A stretch of DNA of 64,000 bases. Origin: Methylobacterium sp. E-065. Lineage in GTDB: Bacteria; Pseudomonadota; Alphaproteobacteria; Rhizobiales; Beijerinckiaceae. The position numbers were made by a program, and so were the translations under genes. The stretch lies in assembly GCF_022829605.1 (NCBI RefSeq), contig NZ_JAKSYD010000067.1, forward strand, positions 46,062 to 110,061, written 5' to 3'. Under the pieces are notes generated by a model, which was not told the DNA's origin, did no database searches, and saw nothing but the letters and a program-made list of their open reading frames with translations. Below are positions 10,209 through 18,711 of this stretch, piece after piece (position 1 is the first letter of the stretch; each line of letters opens with the position of its first letter).

Positions 10209-11420
10209 ATGCTACAGGCCGGCCATGCTGAGCCCGTCCCGGCCCGACCACCCGTTTCACGCCGCATGAATCCGGTCTTCGCGACGCTGCCCACGACGGT
10301 GTTCGAGACGATGTCGCGGCTCGCCCGGGCCCACGGCGCGGTCAATCTCGGCCAGGGCTTCCCCGACGATCCCGGGCCCGCCGACATCCGCCAGCACGGT
10401 GCCCGGGCCCTGGTCGACGGCTGGAACCAGTACCCGCCGATGATGGGCGTGCCGGCCCTGCGTCAGGCGATCGCGGCGCATTACGCGGCGCATCAGGGTC
10501 TCGCCCTCGATCCGGAGACCGAGGTGATGGTGACATCGGGCGCCACCGAGGCGCTGGCCGGTGCGTTGCTGGCTCTGGTCGAGCCCGGCGACGAGGTCGT
10601 GCTGTTCGCGCCCATGTACGACGCCTACCTGCCGCTGGTCCGGCGCGCCGGCGGCGTGCCGCGGGTCGTGACCCTGACGCCGCCGGCGTTCCGCCTCGAC
10701 GAGGCTGCCCTGGAGGCGGCCTTCAGCGACCGCACCCGGGTCGTGCTGGTGAACAATCCGCTCAACCCCAGCGCCACCCTGTTCGGACAGGACGATCTCG
10801 CGCTTCTGGCCCACTATTGCCGCCGCTTCGACGTGACGGTGCTGTGCGACGAGGTCTGGGAGCACGTGGTCTTCGATGGCGCGCGCCATACGCCGCTCAT
10901 GGCGCTGCCCGGCATGCGCGAGCGGACCGTGAAGATCGGCTCGGCGGGCAAGATCTTCTCGCTCACCGGCTGGAAGGTCGGCTTCGTGATGGCCGATGCC
11001 CGGCTGATGCAGGGGCTAGCCAAGGCGCATCAGTTCCTCACCTTCACCACGCCGCCGAACCTCCAGGAGGCGGTAGCGTACGGCCTCGCCAAGCCCCCGG
11101 ATTGGTTCGACGCCATGCGGGCGGGTTATGCCCGGTCCCGAGACCGGCTGGCCGGCGGATTGCGGGCGCTCGGCTTCGATGTCCTGCCGGCCCAGGCGAC
11201 GTGGTTCCTCAACCTCGACATCGCGGGCCTCGGCCTCGGGGACGATGCCGCGTTCTGCGAGGCGCTCGTCACGCGGCACGGCGTGGCGGCGATCCCGGTG
11301 AGCGCCTTCTACCCCGACACCTCCATGCGGACCCTCGTGCGCCTCTGCTTCGCCAAGGACGACGCCACCCTCGACACCGCCCTCGACCGGATGAGCGGGC
11401 TCACCCGGAGCCGGCCATGA
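10209..11420 (+). CDS. class I/II pyridoxal-phosphate aminotransferase
   Basis: Fold-type I PLP aminotransferase of 403 residues. It shows the N-terminal substrate section (NLGQGFPDDPGP), the cofactor-ring section (VTSGATEALAGAL), NNPLNPSATLF, the Asp contact in CDEVWEHVVFDG, and the Schiff-base lysine in SAGKIFSLTGWK at about Lys248. Overall it resembles the kynurenine/methionine aminotransferase (YbdL/KAT) and DapC-like branch; exact substrate cannot be read. I start it at ATG 10209, which follows AAGGA with 10-nt spacing. An internal Met (10266) begins the typical MNPVF start but has no ribosome site. It appears monocistronic, with a 16-bp palindrome in its leader. Confidence 0.85.
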   Translation: MLQAGHAEPVPARPPVSRRMNPVFATLPTTVFETMSRLARAHGAVNLGQGFPDDPGPADIRQHGARALVDGWNQYPPMMGVPALRQAIAAHYAAHQGLALDPETEVMVTSGATEALAGALLALVEPGDEVVLFAPMYDAYLPLVRRAGGVPRVVTLTPPAFRLDEAALEAAFSDRTRVVLVNNPLNPSATLFGQDDLALLAHYCRRFDVTVLCDEVWEHVVFDGARHTPLMALPGMRERTVKIGSAGKIFSLTGWKVGFVMADARLMQGLAKAHQFLTFTTPPNLQEAVAYGLAKPPDWFDAMRAGYARSRDRLAGGLRALGFDVLPAQATWFLNLDIAGLGLGDDAAFCEALVTRHGVAAIPVSAFYPDTSMRTLVRLCFAKDDATLDTALDRMSGLTRSRP

Positions 11421-11501
11421 TGGACGCGGGGCCATTCCTTGCGGGGATCCGACCGTGGGGCCACATCGTTGAAAGTGATGGCTTCCGCACGGACCGCAAC
11501 C

Positions 11502-11996
11502 ATGGATTTTACCCAGGCCCCCCCGACCGGCTGCTTCGCCCGGACCGAGACCCGTCCCGGCGGCGAGGACCGCCTCGGCGCCCGCCCGCCCTTCCTGTCG
11601 GCGGATCTCGGCCGGGAGGCGAGCCTCGCCCGGCTGGAGACGCTGGCCCACCTGATGGACACGGCCTTCGTGATCCCGGGGATCAACCGGCGCGTCGGGT
11701 TCGACGCGCTGATCGGCCTCGTGCCGGTGATCGGCGACGTGGCCGGCATGGTGATCTCGTCCTTCATCGTCTACGAGGCCAAGCGCCTTGGAGCGCCGGG
11801 CTGGCTGGTGGCCCGGATGGGGCTCAACGTGGCCTTCGACGGTCTGATCGGCGCGGTGCCGATCGCGGGCGACCTGTTCGACGCGGCCTTCAAGGCCAAC
11901 CGCCGGAACGTCGGCCTGCTGCGCCGCTGGATGGAGCGCAGCGGCGGCCTGCGCCCGAGCGAGATCGAGGGCACCGCGACCCGGCTCGACGGCTGA
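11502..11996 (+). CDS. DUF4112 domain protein
   Basis: A 164-residue protein of unknown function. Residues about 45-140 contain the DUF4112 pattern: a Leu-rich amphipathic helix (LETLAHLMDTAFVIPG), then FDALIGLVPVIGDVAGMVIS and an internal echo, AFDGLIGAVPIAGDLFDAAF. The two GLxPVxGD repeats and the hydrophobic segments suggest membrane association. I chose ATG 11502 because residues before it look random. It lies 81 nt after the aminotransferase and may be cotranscribed. No role is inferred. Confidence 0.75.
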   Translation: MDFTQAPPTGCFARTETRPGGEDRLGARPPFLSADLGREASLARLETLAHLMDTAFVIPGINRRVGFDALIGLVPVIGDVAGMVISSFIVYEAKRLGAPGWLVARMGLNVAFDGLIGAVPIAGDLFDAAFKANRRNVGLLRRWMERSGGLRPSEIEGTATRLDG

Positions 11997-12080
11997 GGGG
12001 TGTTGGAGGGACGGGCACCGTCCTTCCGCCCACGGGCCCGGCGCGCTTGAAAACCGAGACTGGGCGCTTCCGCTTCTCTT

Positions 12081-12104
12081 CCTCCCCCCGCAGAGGGGAG
12101 AGGG
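12081..12104. repeat. C-rich/G-rich hairpin module
   Basis: CCTCCCCCCGCAGAGGGGAG followed by AGGG forms a short imperfect hairpin between the DUF4112 gene and yejE. It is another copy of the type found at 7825-8003 and 55153-55189. Confidence 0.5.
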
Positions 12105-12207
12105 GGATACGTGGAGAGACCTATCCACGTCTCCGACCCAGATGCGTCGGTCGCGCCATCCATAGCGCGGGGTGGCCGAGCCCCCGTCGGCTTGGGAGCC
12201 TCCAGCC

Positions 12208-13419
12208 ATGAACGAACTTGCCCGCCCCGGCGACGGCATGGCCGTGCCCGCTCCGATGCCGGGCGCCCAACCGCTCGTCCTGCGGCCGGACGAGGGCGCC
12301 CCCCCGCCGCTCGCCCCGGCCGGGCGCCGTGGCCTGTCGCCGATCAACCGGCGGCGGCTCGACAATTTTCGCCGCAACCGCCTCGGTTTCGCGTCGTTCC
12401 TGATCTTCACGATCCTGTTCGTCGCCAGCCTGTTCGCCGAGTTCATCGCCAACGATCGGCCGATCCTCCTGTCCTACAAGGGCGAGTGGCTGGTGCCGGT
12501 GCTGGTCGACTACCCGGAGGAAAAGTTCGGCGGCTTCCTCGCGCAGACCGATTACCGCTCCTCCGAGATCCGCAAGGAGATCGCGCAGAACGGCTGGGCG
12601 CTCTGGCCGCCGATCCGCTTCTCCTACGACACGATCAACGAGGATCTGCCGACCCCCTCGCCGTCGCCACCGACCTGGATGCTCACGGACGCGCAGTGCC
12701 GGCCGGTCGCGGAAAAGCTCGGCGGCACGACCTGCGCCGACATCCCCCAGCACTGGCTCGGCACCGACAACACCACCCGGGACGTGCTGGCGCGGGTGAT
12801 CTACGGCTTCCGCATCTCGGTGCTGTTCGGCCTGATCCTGGCCGCGGTCTCGTCGGCCATCGGCGTGGTGGCGGGGGCCGTGCAGGGTTATTTCGGCGGC
12901 TGGGTCGATCTCGCCTTCCAGCGCTTCATCGAGGTCTGGGGCGGGATCCCGACCCTCTACCTAATCATCATCATCTCGGCCTTCATCGCGCCGGGCTTCT
13001 TCGTGCTGCTCGGGATCATGCTGCTGTTCTCCTGGGTGGCGCTGGTCAGCGTCGTGCGCGCCGAGTTCCTGCGCGCCCGGAACTTCGAGTATGTCCGCGC
13101 CGCCCGGGCGCTCGGCCTGTCGAATATTCGGATCATGACGGTCCACCTGCTGCCGAACGCCATGGTGGCGACGCTGACCTTCCTGCCGTTCATCCTGAAC
13201 GGCTCGATCACGACCCTGACCTCGCTGGACTTCCTCGGCTTCGGCCTGCCGCCGGGTTCGCCCTCGCTGGGCGAACTCCTTGCCCAGGGCAAGGACAACC
13301 TCACGGCACCCTGGCTCGGGCTCACGGGCTTCCTGGTGATCGCCGTGATGCTGAGCTTGCTCGTCTTCGCCGGCGAAGCCGTGCGCGATGCATTCGACCC
13401 GCGCAAGACCTTTGCCTGA
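12208..13419 (+). CDS. yejE: oligopeptide/microcin C ABC transporter permease, YejE type
   Basis: Inner-membrane permease of a peptide importer, 403 residues. After a disordered Pro-rich N-terminus it shows the YejE signatures INRRRLDNFRRNRLGF, FAEFIANDRPILLSYKGEW and WPPIRFSYDTINEDLP, then WLGTDNTTRDVLARVIYG. The BPD-permease EAA loop is EYVRAARALGLSNIRIM, and it ends GEAVRDAFDPRKTF. ATG 12208 follows GGGAG. YejE normally works with permease YejB, binding protein YejA and ATPase YejF in one operon. Here its neighbours are a DUF4112 gene and a regulator, so it stands alone in the window. Confidence 0.9.
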   Translation: MNELARPGDGMAVPAPMPGAQPLVLRPDEGAPPPLAPAGRRGLSPINRRRLDNFRRNRLGFASFLIFTILFVASLFAEFIANDRPILLSYKGEWLVPVLVDYPEEKFGGFLAQTDYRSSEIRKEIAQNGWALWPPIRFSYDTINEDLPTPSPSPPTWMLTDAQCRPVAEKLGGTTCADIPQHWLGTDNTTRDVLARVIYGFRISVLFGLILAAVSSAIGVVAGAVQGYFGGWVDLAFQRFIEVWGGIPTLYLIIIISAFIAPGFFVLLGIMLLFSWVALVSVVRAEFLRARNFEYVRAARALGLSNIRIMTVHLLPNAMVATLTFLPFILNGSITTLTSLDFLGFGLPPGSPSLGELLAQGKDNLTAPWLGLTGFLVIAVMLSLLVFAGEAVRDAFDPRKTFA

Positions 13420-13852
13420 CCCTCGGGTTGGCAGGACTTGAGGTTATCGGCGCGCGAATCAGTCGGATGCCCGACGGGGCCGAATGTCGCTGCGGCCCGC
13501 GGGTTTCACGAAATCTTGCGCGGAGACTGCTGATGTTCTGTGCAGAGCGCTAAACCCGAACGCTGGACCGTCCGAGACTGCGATCGCCTCGGGGCGTAAA
13601 GGTCTCTCCCATCTACGAAAACTAGCTTTCAGGATCCGCCCAGCATTCGCGCGTCAGACCGCGATAAAGCGACTGCGAAGTGCCTTCCCGTTGTCGCCAA
13701 TGCAACCGCACCCTGTAGAGACGGGCTCTTAATGCACACTTAGACTTATGTCCGCGCGCAGATCCGTATAAGGGTGAGCTTGCTTTTTCCGACCGGTGTC
13801 TTAACTCGCGAAAAGAGCGGTTCCCACCAGGTTTTGAAGCAAGGAAGAGAAA
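13420..13852 (+). other. 433-bp leader region of the MucR-like gene
   Basis: No supported gene. Base composition is less GC-rich than nearby, with several T-A steps around 13736-13815, as expected for a MucR-type autoregulated promoter. A strong ribosome site, AAGGAAGAG, immediately precedes the mucR-like ATG. Confidence 0.4.
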
Positions 13853-14380
13853 ATGTCTGACGCTGTGCTGACAGCCCAACTGGATTACATCGAACGGACC
13901 GTGGACGTCGTCGCGGCCTACGTTTCCAACAACTCGCTGCCCTCGGCCGAATTGCCCAGCCTGATCGCGAGCATCCACGGCGCGTTGAATTCGATCGCCT
14001 CCGGATCGGTCACCCCGGTCGTCGACACGGTCGAGCGGCCGACCCCGGCCCAGATCCGCAAGTCGATCCGGCCCGACGGCCTGATCAGCTTCATCGACGG
14101 CAAGTCGTACAAGACGCTGAAGCGCCACCTCACCAAGCACGGCCTGGACCCGCAGACCTATCGCGAGCGCTTCGGGCTGCCGGCCGATTACCCGACCACG
14201 TCGGCGAATTACTCGGCGCAGCGCTCGGCACTGGCCAAGAGCCTCGGCCTCGGTCAGCCCGGCCGCGGCCAGCAGGCCGATCAGGACGATGAGGCCGCTG
14301 ACGATACGGTTTCCGCCGCCCCGCAGGGCCGGCGCCAGGGTGCCGCGGGCCGCGGCCGCCGCAAGAACGAGGCGGCCTGA
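13853..14380 (+). CDS. Ros/MucR family transcriptional regulator lacking the first zinc-ligand cysteines
   Basis: A 175-residue DNA-binding protein. Residues 1-60 form the helical oligomerisation region. The conserved DNA-binding section is about residues 63-125: IRPDGLISF, DGKSYKTLKRHLTKHGL, YRERFGLPADYP, NYSAQRSALAKSLGLG. The tail is disordered and basic (GRGRRKNEAA). In Ros the zinc finger uses C-x2-C plus two His. Here the Cys positions read F80 and D82-G83, so no classical zinc site can form, as in the metal-free Ros homologues known from Mesorhizobium. MucR proteins are H-NS-like global regulators that bind AT-rich DNA and often repress exopolysaccharide, motility and their own genes. 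The role here is inferred. Confidence 0.88.
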   Translation: MSDAVLTAQLDYIERTVDVVAAYVSNNSLPSAELPSLIASIHGALNSIASGSVTPVVDTVERPTPAQIRKSIRPDGLISFIDGKSYKTLKRHLTKHGLDPQTYRERFGLPADYPTTSANYSAQRSALAKSLGLGQPGRGQQADQDDEAADDTVSAAPQGRRQGAAGRGRRKNEAA

Positions 14381-14407
14381 GGGCTCGCCAGGAGGGTCGG
14401 CTCCGGT

Positions 14408-15841
14408 TCAGGCCGCGAGCCGTCCCTCCAGCGGGAAGACCTTGGCGGGGTTCAGCATCCAGTCCGGATCGAACACCGCCTTGACCCGCATCTGCTGATC
14501 GAGATCGACCTGATCGTACTGGAAGCGCATCAATTCGCGCTTCTCGATGCCGACGCCGTGCTCGCCGGTCAGGCAGCCGCCGACCTCGACGCAGAGCTTC
14601 AGGATCTCGTCGCCGGCTTCCTCGGCCTTCTGCAACTCGCCGGCCTTGTTGATGTCGAACAGGATCAGCGGGTGCAGGTTGCCGTCGCCGGCGTGGAACA
14701 CGTTGGCGACGCGCAGACCCTTCCCGGCGCAGATCGCGCCGATCCGCTCCAGCACCGGCCCGAGCTGGCCGGTGGGGATCGTGCCGTCCATGCAGATGTA
14801 ATCGGAGATCCGGCCGGTGGCCCCGAAGGCCGATTTGCGGCCCTTCCAGATCGCGGCCGATTCCGCTTCCGAGCGCGAGACCCGCAGGCTGGTCGGGCGG
14901 AAACCTTCCGCGATGCGCTCGATCCGCGCCAGCATCGCCCCGCACTCGGTATCCGAGCCCTCGACCTCGATGATCAGCATCGCCTCGGCGTCGCGGGGAT
15001 AGCCGGCCTGGGCGAAGTCCTCGGTGATCAGGATCGCCTCGCGATCCATGTATTCGATCGCCACCGGGATGATGCCGGCCGCGATGATCGCCGCAACGCA
15101 ATCGCCCGCATCCTCGACCTTCGAGAAGCCGACCAGCGCCGGCCGCGCGCCCTCGGCAGCGCGCAGGATCCGCACCGTCGCCTCGGTGACGATCCCGAGC
15201 TGCCCCTCCGAGCCGCAGACGAGGCCGAGCAGGTCATAGCCGCCGGCATCGAGGTGCTGGCCGCCGATCTCCACCACGGTGCCGTCGTTGAGCACCAGGG
15301 TGACGCCGAGCAGGTTGTTGGTGGTCACGCCGTATTTGAGACAGTGCGCGCCGCCGGAATTCATCGCGATGTTGCCCGCGATGGTGCAGGCGAGCTGGCT
15401 CGACGGGTCGGGGGCGTAGAAGAAGCCCTCGTGGCTGACCGCCCCCGAGATCGCCAGGTTGGTGATGCCGCTCTGCACCCGGGCGGTGCGGTTGGCGAAA
15501 TCGAGGTCGAGCACCTTGGTCATCTTGCCGACGCCGAGGATGATCGCGTCGGCCTGCGCGATGGCGCCGCCCGCCAGCGAGGTGCCGGCACCCCGGGGCA
15601 CCACCCGGACGCCGTTGGCGTGGCAATACGCCATGATCGCCGAGACCTCCGCGGTGGTGGAGGGCAGCACCACGGCCAGCGGCATCTGCCGGTAGGCGGT
15701 CAGCCCGTCGGTCTCGAAGGCCCGGCGCTCGTCCTCGCTCACCACCAGAGCCTCCGGCGCCACCAGGGGCGCGAGGCCGGCCAAAATCGCCTCGCGCCGG
15801 GCGAGGATGGCGGGATCGGGGTCGGGGAAGCGGATCGACAT
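14408..15841 (-). CDS. glcD: FAD-linked glycolate oxidase subunit GlcD
   Basis: FAD-binding oxidase of the PCMH/VAO superfamily, 477 residues, that oxidises glycolate or D-lactate. The FAD pyrophosphate loop is VVPRGAGTSLAGGA (about residue 81). Then come DPSSQLACTIAGNIAMNSGG and, near the C-terminus, NVFHAGDGNLHPL and LTGEHGVGIEKR, all standard for GlcD. Glycolate oxidase needs GlcE and GlcF; neither is adjacent, so they may be elsewhere or this may be a stand-alone D-2-hydroxyacid dehydrogenase. It is divergent from kdsD, with a 192-bp shared upstream region. Confidence 0.88.
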   Translation of the reverse strand: MSIRFPDPDPAILARREAILAGLAPLVAPEALVVSEDERRAFETDGLTAYRQMPLAVVLPSTTAEVSAIMAYCHANGVRVVPRGAGTSLAGGAIAQADAIILGVGKMTKVLDLDFANRTARVQSGITNLAISGAVSHEGFFYAPDPSSQLACTIAGNIAMNSGGAHCLKYGVTTNNLLGVTLVLNDGTVVEIGGQHLDAGGYDLLGLVCGSEGQLGIVTEATVRILRAAEGARPALVGFSKVEDAGDCVAAIIAAGIIPVAIEYMDREAILITEDFAQAGYPRDAEAMLIIEVEGSDTECGAMLARIERIAEGFRPTSLRVSRSEAESAAIWKGRKSAFGATGRISDYICMDGTIPTGQLGPVLERIGAICAGKGLRVANVFHAGDGNLHPLILFDINKAGELQKAEEAGDEILKLCVEVGGCLTGEHGVGIEKRELMRFQYDQVDLDQQMRVKAVFDPDWMLNPAKVFPLEGRLAA

Positions 15842-16033
15842 GGGGCTGGAGCCCTCGATTTGTGTGGCGTGCCGGCAGCATGGACCCGGGCGGGCGCGGC
15901 TTCAACCGCGTTGCGGGCGGCCGACCTGCGGCGCTGCGTCGTCCCGGCGTCACATTTCAACCACGACGGCTGCCTAGCGTCGGCGTTCACGCTTCGCATC
16001 GCCGGCCCGGCCGCCGGGTTCAGAACGGAACCG

Positions 16034-17059
16034 ATGAACGCTCCCGCCTCCAGCGCCCTGCGCGACGACCTCTACGACGCGCCGGCGCCGCATCTGGCCA
16101 CCACCCGGGATCTCGGGATCCGCAGCCTGCAGCTCGGCATCGCAGCCCTCCAGGAGGCGAGCGCGGCGTTCCAAGGCCGGCTCGGCGTGGCCTTCGAGGA
16201 AGCGGTGCAGACGATCCTGCAGAGCAAGGGCCGGGTGATCGTCAGCGGCATCGGCAAGAGCGGCCATGTCGGGCGCAAGATCGCCGCGACGCTGGCCTCC
16301 ACCGGCACCCACGCGTTCTTCGTCCACCCCACCGAGGCAAGCCACGGCGACCTCGGGATGATCGCCCGGGACGACGTGATCATCGCGCTGTCGTGGTCGG
16401 GCGAGACCGCGGAACTGTCGGACCTCGTGGGCTTCAGCCGCCGCTTCTCGATCCCGCTGGTCGCCATCACACGCAACGGCGAGAGCACGCTCGGCCGGGC
16501 CGCCGACGTGCTGCTGGAGCTGCCCCGGGTCCGCGAATCCTGCCCGCACGACCTCGCGCCGACCTCCTCCAGCCTGGTCCAGCTCGCGCTGGGCGACGCG
16601 CTGGCGGTGGCGCTGCTGGAGCGGCGCGGCTTCACCTCGGCGCGCTTCCACACGCTCCATCCCGGCGGCACGCTCGCCGCCCGCCTCAAGACCGTGCAGC
16701 AGGTGATGCACGGGCCGCAGGACATGCCGCTGGTCCACGAGACCGCGCTGATGTCCGAGGTGCTGATCGAGATCGCGGCGCGGCGCTACGGCTGCGTCGG
16801 CGTCACCGATGGGGCCGGGCGCCTCGTCGGCATCGTCACGGACGGCGACCTGCGCCGCCACATGGGCCCGGCGCTCCTCGACACGCAGGTCTCCACGATC
16901 ATGACCCGCGATCCGGTCACCGTGGAGCCGCACAAGCTCGCCCAGGCGGCGCTGGAAGTGATGAACCGCCGGCTCATCACCGCGATCTTCGCGGTCACGG
17001 ACGGGCGGCCGGTGGGCATCGTCCACGTCCACGACCTGTTGCGCGCCGGCATCGCCTGA
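16034..17059 (+). CDS. kdsD: arabinose-5-phosphate isomerase KdsD/KpsF
   Basis: Interconverts ribulose-5-phosphate and arabinose-5-phosphate, the first step toward KDO for lipopolysaccharide. It has 341 residues: an SIS domain with SGIGKSGHVGRKIAATLAST and HPTEASHGDLGM, then two CBS domains at about residues 220-341 (VTDGAGRLVGIVTDGDLRRH, STIMTRDPVTV). ATG 16034 is preceded by a CGGAA-like site and gives the usual length. An upstream open frame in phase is antisense to glcD and is not coding. It is not next to kdsC or lpt genes here. Confidence 0.93.
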   Translation: MNAPASSALRDDLYDAPAPHLATTRDLGIRSLQLGIAALQEASAAFQGRLGVAFEEAVQTILQSKGRVIVSGIGKSGHVGRKIAATLASTGTHAFFVHPTEASHGDLGMIARDDVIIALSWSGETAELSDLVGFSRRFSIPLVAITRNGESTLGRAADVLLELPRVRESCPHDLAPTSSSLVQLALGDALAVALLERRGFTSARFHTLHPGGTLAARLKTVQQVMHGPQDMPLVHETALMSEVLIEIAARRYGCVGVTDGAGRLVGIVTDGDLRRHMGPALLDTQVSTIMTRDPVTVEPHKLAQAALEVMNRRLITAIFAVTDGRPVGIVHVHDLLRAGIA

Positions 17060-17063
17060 CCGG

Positions 17064-17108
17064 CCAGGGCTCTGTCCTGGCGACCCGCCAAAGGGCGACG
17101 CCCTTTGG
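17064..17108. repeat. hairpin-mosaic element, copy A1
   Basis: CCAGG...CCTGG (17064-17080) followed by a perfect stem CCAAAGGGC / GCCCTTTGG with a 3-nt loop (17088-17108). It lies between the convergent kdsD and SHOCT genes and could terminate both transcripts. Related copies lie at 23386, 28977, 42634 and 46583. Confidence 0.75.
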
Positions 17109-17144
17109 AATCCCGGATATCAGAGCGCGAAATCGGGACAAGCC

Positions 17145-17903
17145 TTACAGCCGCGCCAGCAGCTCCGCCTTCTTGTCGGAGAATTCCCGGTCGGTGAGCA
17201 CGCCCCGGGCGTGCAACTCGGCCAGCCGCTCGATGGTGGCGAGCACGTCGCCCGGCGGAGCTTGATCCGGCACGGGTGCCGGTGTCGGAGCCTCCGCCGG
17301 ATCCGCCTGCCGCGGGGCAGCTGTCTCCGCCTCGATGCGGCGCAGCCGGGCGAGATCGATGGCGCCGGCCTGCCCGGTGAAGCCGAGGCTGCCGTTCGCT
17401 TGCGAGACCCCCGTGATGTGGTGCTCGCCCGTGTCGTAGACCGCCACGCCTGCCCCCGATTCGACGGCAAGCCGCCGGCTCTCCGGAAAATAGGCGTAGC
17501 GCATCCCGTTCTGCGAGCCGGTGCTCGCCGGGAACCCGAGATCCGCCGGCCACCATTCGCCGCCACCGCGCCGCGACGCCGGGGCCGTCTCCGAAAAGCC
17601 GCTCGCCGGCAGCGCGGCGGCGAGTTCGGTGCAGAGGGCATCGACCTGCGCCTTCAGCCCGTTGTCGAACATCCGGCCGACCATCACCATGCCGCCCGAG
17701 AACCACTGGCCCATCCCCCCGAGGTCGGGATGGTCGAACTGCGCCATGGTCCCGTGGCCGCGCTCCAGCGCCCGCACGAGGTGACGCACCGCATCGAGGC
17801 TGACCCCGTGGCGTTCGGCGACGCTCTGCAGGCCCGAGGCATGGTCGAACCGCCCGTCATCGAGGAACGCGGCGGCCGTGGTGCCGCTGTCGGACGAACC
17901 CAT
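17145..17903 (-). CDS. SHOCT domain-containing protein
   Basis: A 252-residue soluble protein with no signal peptide. The last 30 or so residues form a SHOCT domain: IERLAELHARGVLTDREFSDKKAELLARL, read as two short blocks. SHOCT is a short C-terminal oligomerisation module found on unrelated proteins. The N-terminal part (GGMGQWFSGGMVMVGRMFDNGLK) is a conserved but uncharacterised region, and a Pro/Ala linker separates the two. It converges with kdsD. No function is assigned. Confidence 0.8.
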   Translation of the reverse strand: MGSSDSGTTAAAFLDDGRFDHASGLQSVAERHGVSLDAVRHLVRALERGHGTMAQFDHPDLGGMGQWFSGGMVMVGRMFDNGLKAQVDALCTELAAALPASGFSETAPASRRGGGEWWPADLGFPASTGSQNGMRYAYFPESRRLAVESGAGVAVYDTGEHHITGVSQANGSLGFTGQAGAIDLARLRRIEAETAAPRQADPAEAPTPAPVPDQAPPGDVLATIERLAELHARGVLTDREFSDKKAELLARL

Positions 17904-18035
17904 GAGCCAGCTCCCGAATGTCGTAGGGCGGATAGGACATGCCTGGGCTCGGCTCGAAGATGACGCCGGCCGGGCTCAGGACGGATCTGCAATGCGGACA
18001 CAATCCGCAGTTGCTGGCGCCGGTTCCGGCCCGCG

Positions 18036-18635
18036 TCAGCCTGCGGCCGGCGGGAACGGCCCCGCGATGGTGAAGTCGGTGATCGGCCGGCGGCCGTTCG
18101 GGGTCTCCCGCGGCCGCTGCTCCTCGGTGAGCTCGGCCTCCGGAATCTTGCGGCCGACCGCGAAGGCGGCCTCGATCCGGTGGTTCTCGGGCAGGCGCAG
18201 CACTTCCGGGGCGCGGACATGGTCGAAGCCGACCATGCCGTGGGCGTGCCAGCCCTGGTGGATCGCCTGGAGCTGGAACGCCAGGGAGGCGGTGCCGGCA
18301 TCGAAGGAGTGGCTGTAGGAGGGTTTCAGCTCATCCCCGACCTTCATGAACCCGTTCGAGACCAGGAACAGGATCGCGCCGGTGCCCGAGACCCATTTCT
18401 GATTGCCGGGCACCAGCAGGCCGAGGAACGTCTCCCAATGGGCATCGCCCCGGAGCGCGTAGAGGAAGCGCCAGGGCTGCGAGTTGTAGGCCGAGGGCGA
18501 CCAGCGCGCCGCCTCGATCATCCGCAGCAGCTCGGATTCGGGCACGGCCTCGCCCGTGAAGGCCCGGGGCGAGTGCCGCTTCACGAAGACCGGATCGATG
18601 GCGTGGTCGGGCTGGCGGGGCGGGGGCAGGCTCAA
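18036..18635 (-). CDS. nitroreductase family protein (FMN-dependent)
   Basis: A 199-residue FMN oxidoreductase using NAD(P)H. The flavin-phosphate loop is KRHSPRAFTGEAVP near the N-terminus. Then come ARWSPSAYNSQPWRF and, near the C-terminus, a HRIEAAFAVGRKIP-type block. The start is TTG at 18635, with GGAG about 10 nt upstream; no better ATG is available without losing the FMN loop. It lies 76 nt downstream of the GSCFA gene on the same strand and may be cotranscribed. Substrate unknown. Confidence 0.85.
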   Translation of the reverse strand: MSLPPPRQPDHAIDPVFVKRHSPRAFTGEAVPESELLRMIEAARWSPSAYNSQPWRFLYALRGDAHWETFLGLLVPGNQKWVSGTGAILFLVSNGFMKVGDELKPSYSHSFDAGTASLAFQLQAIHQGWHAHGMVGFDHVRAPEVLRLPENHRIEAAFAVGRKIPEAELTEEQRPRETPNGRRPITDFTIAGPFPPAAG

Positions 18636-18711
18636 GGCTTCGTCTCCGGAGGGCGTGGGCGCCCGGCTGGCCGAGCTTGCCCGAAACGGCCGGTCGGAGG
18701 CAACGGCGGCC

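Noticed and set aside
13484..13732. Possible 82-residue gene upstream of the mucR-like gene
   Set aside because: No ribosome site, random-looking residues, and it occupies a likely promoter region.
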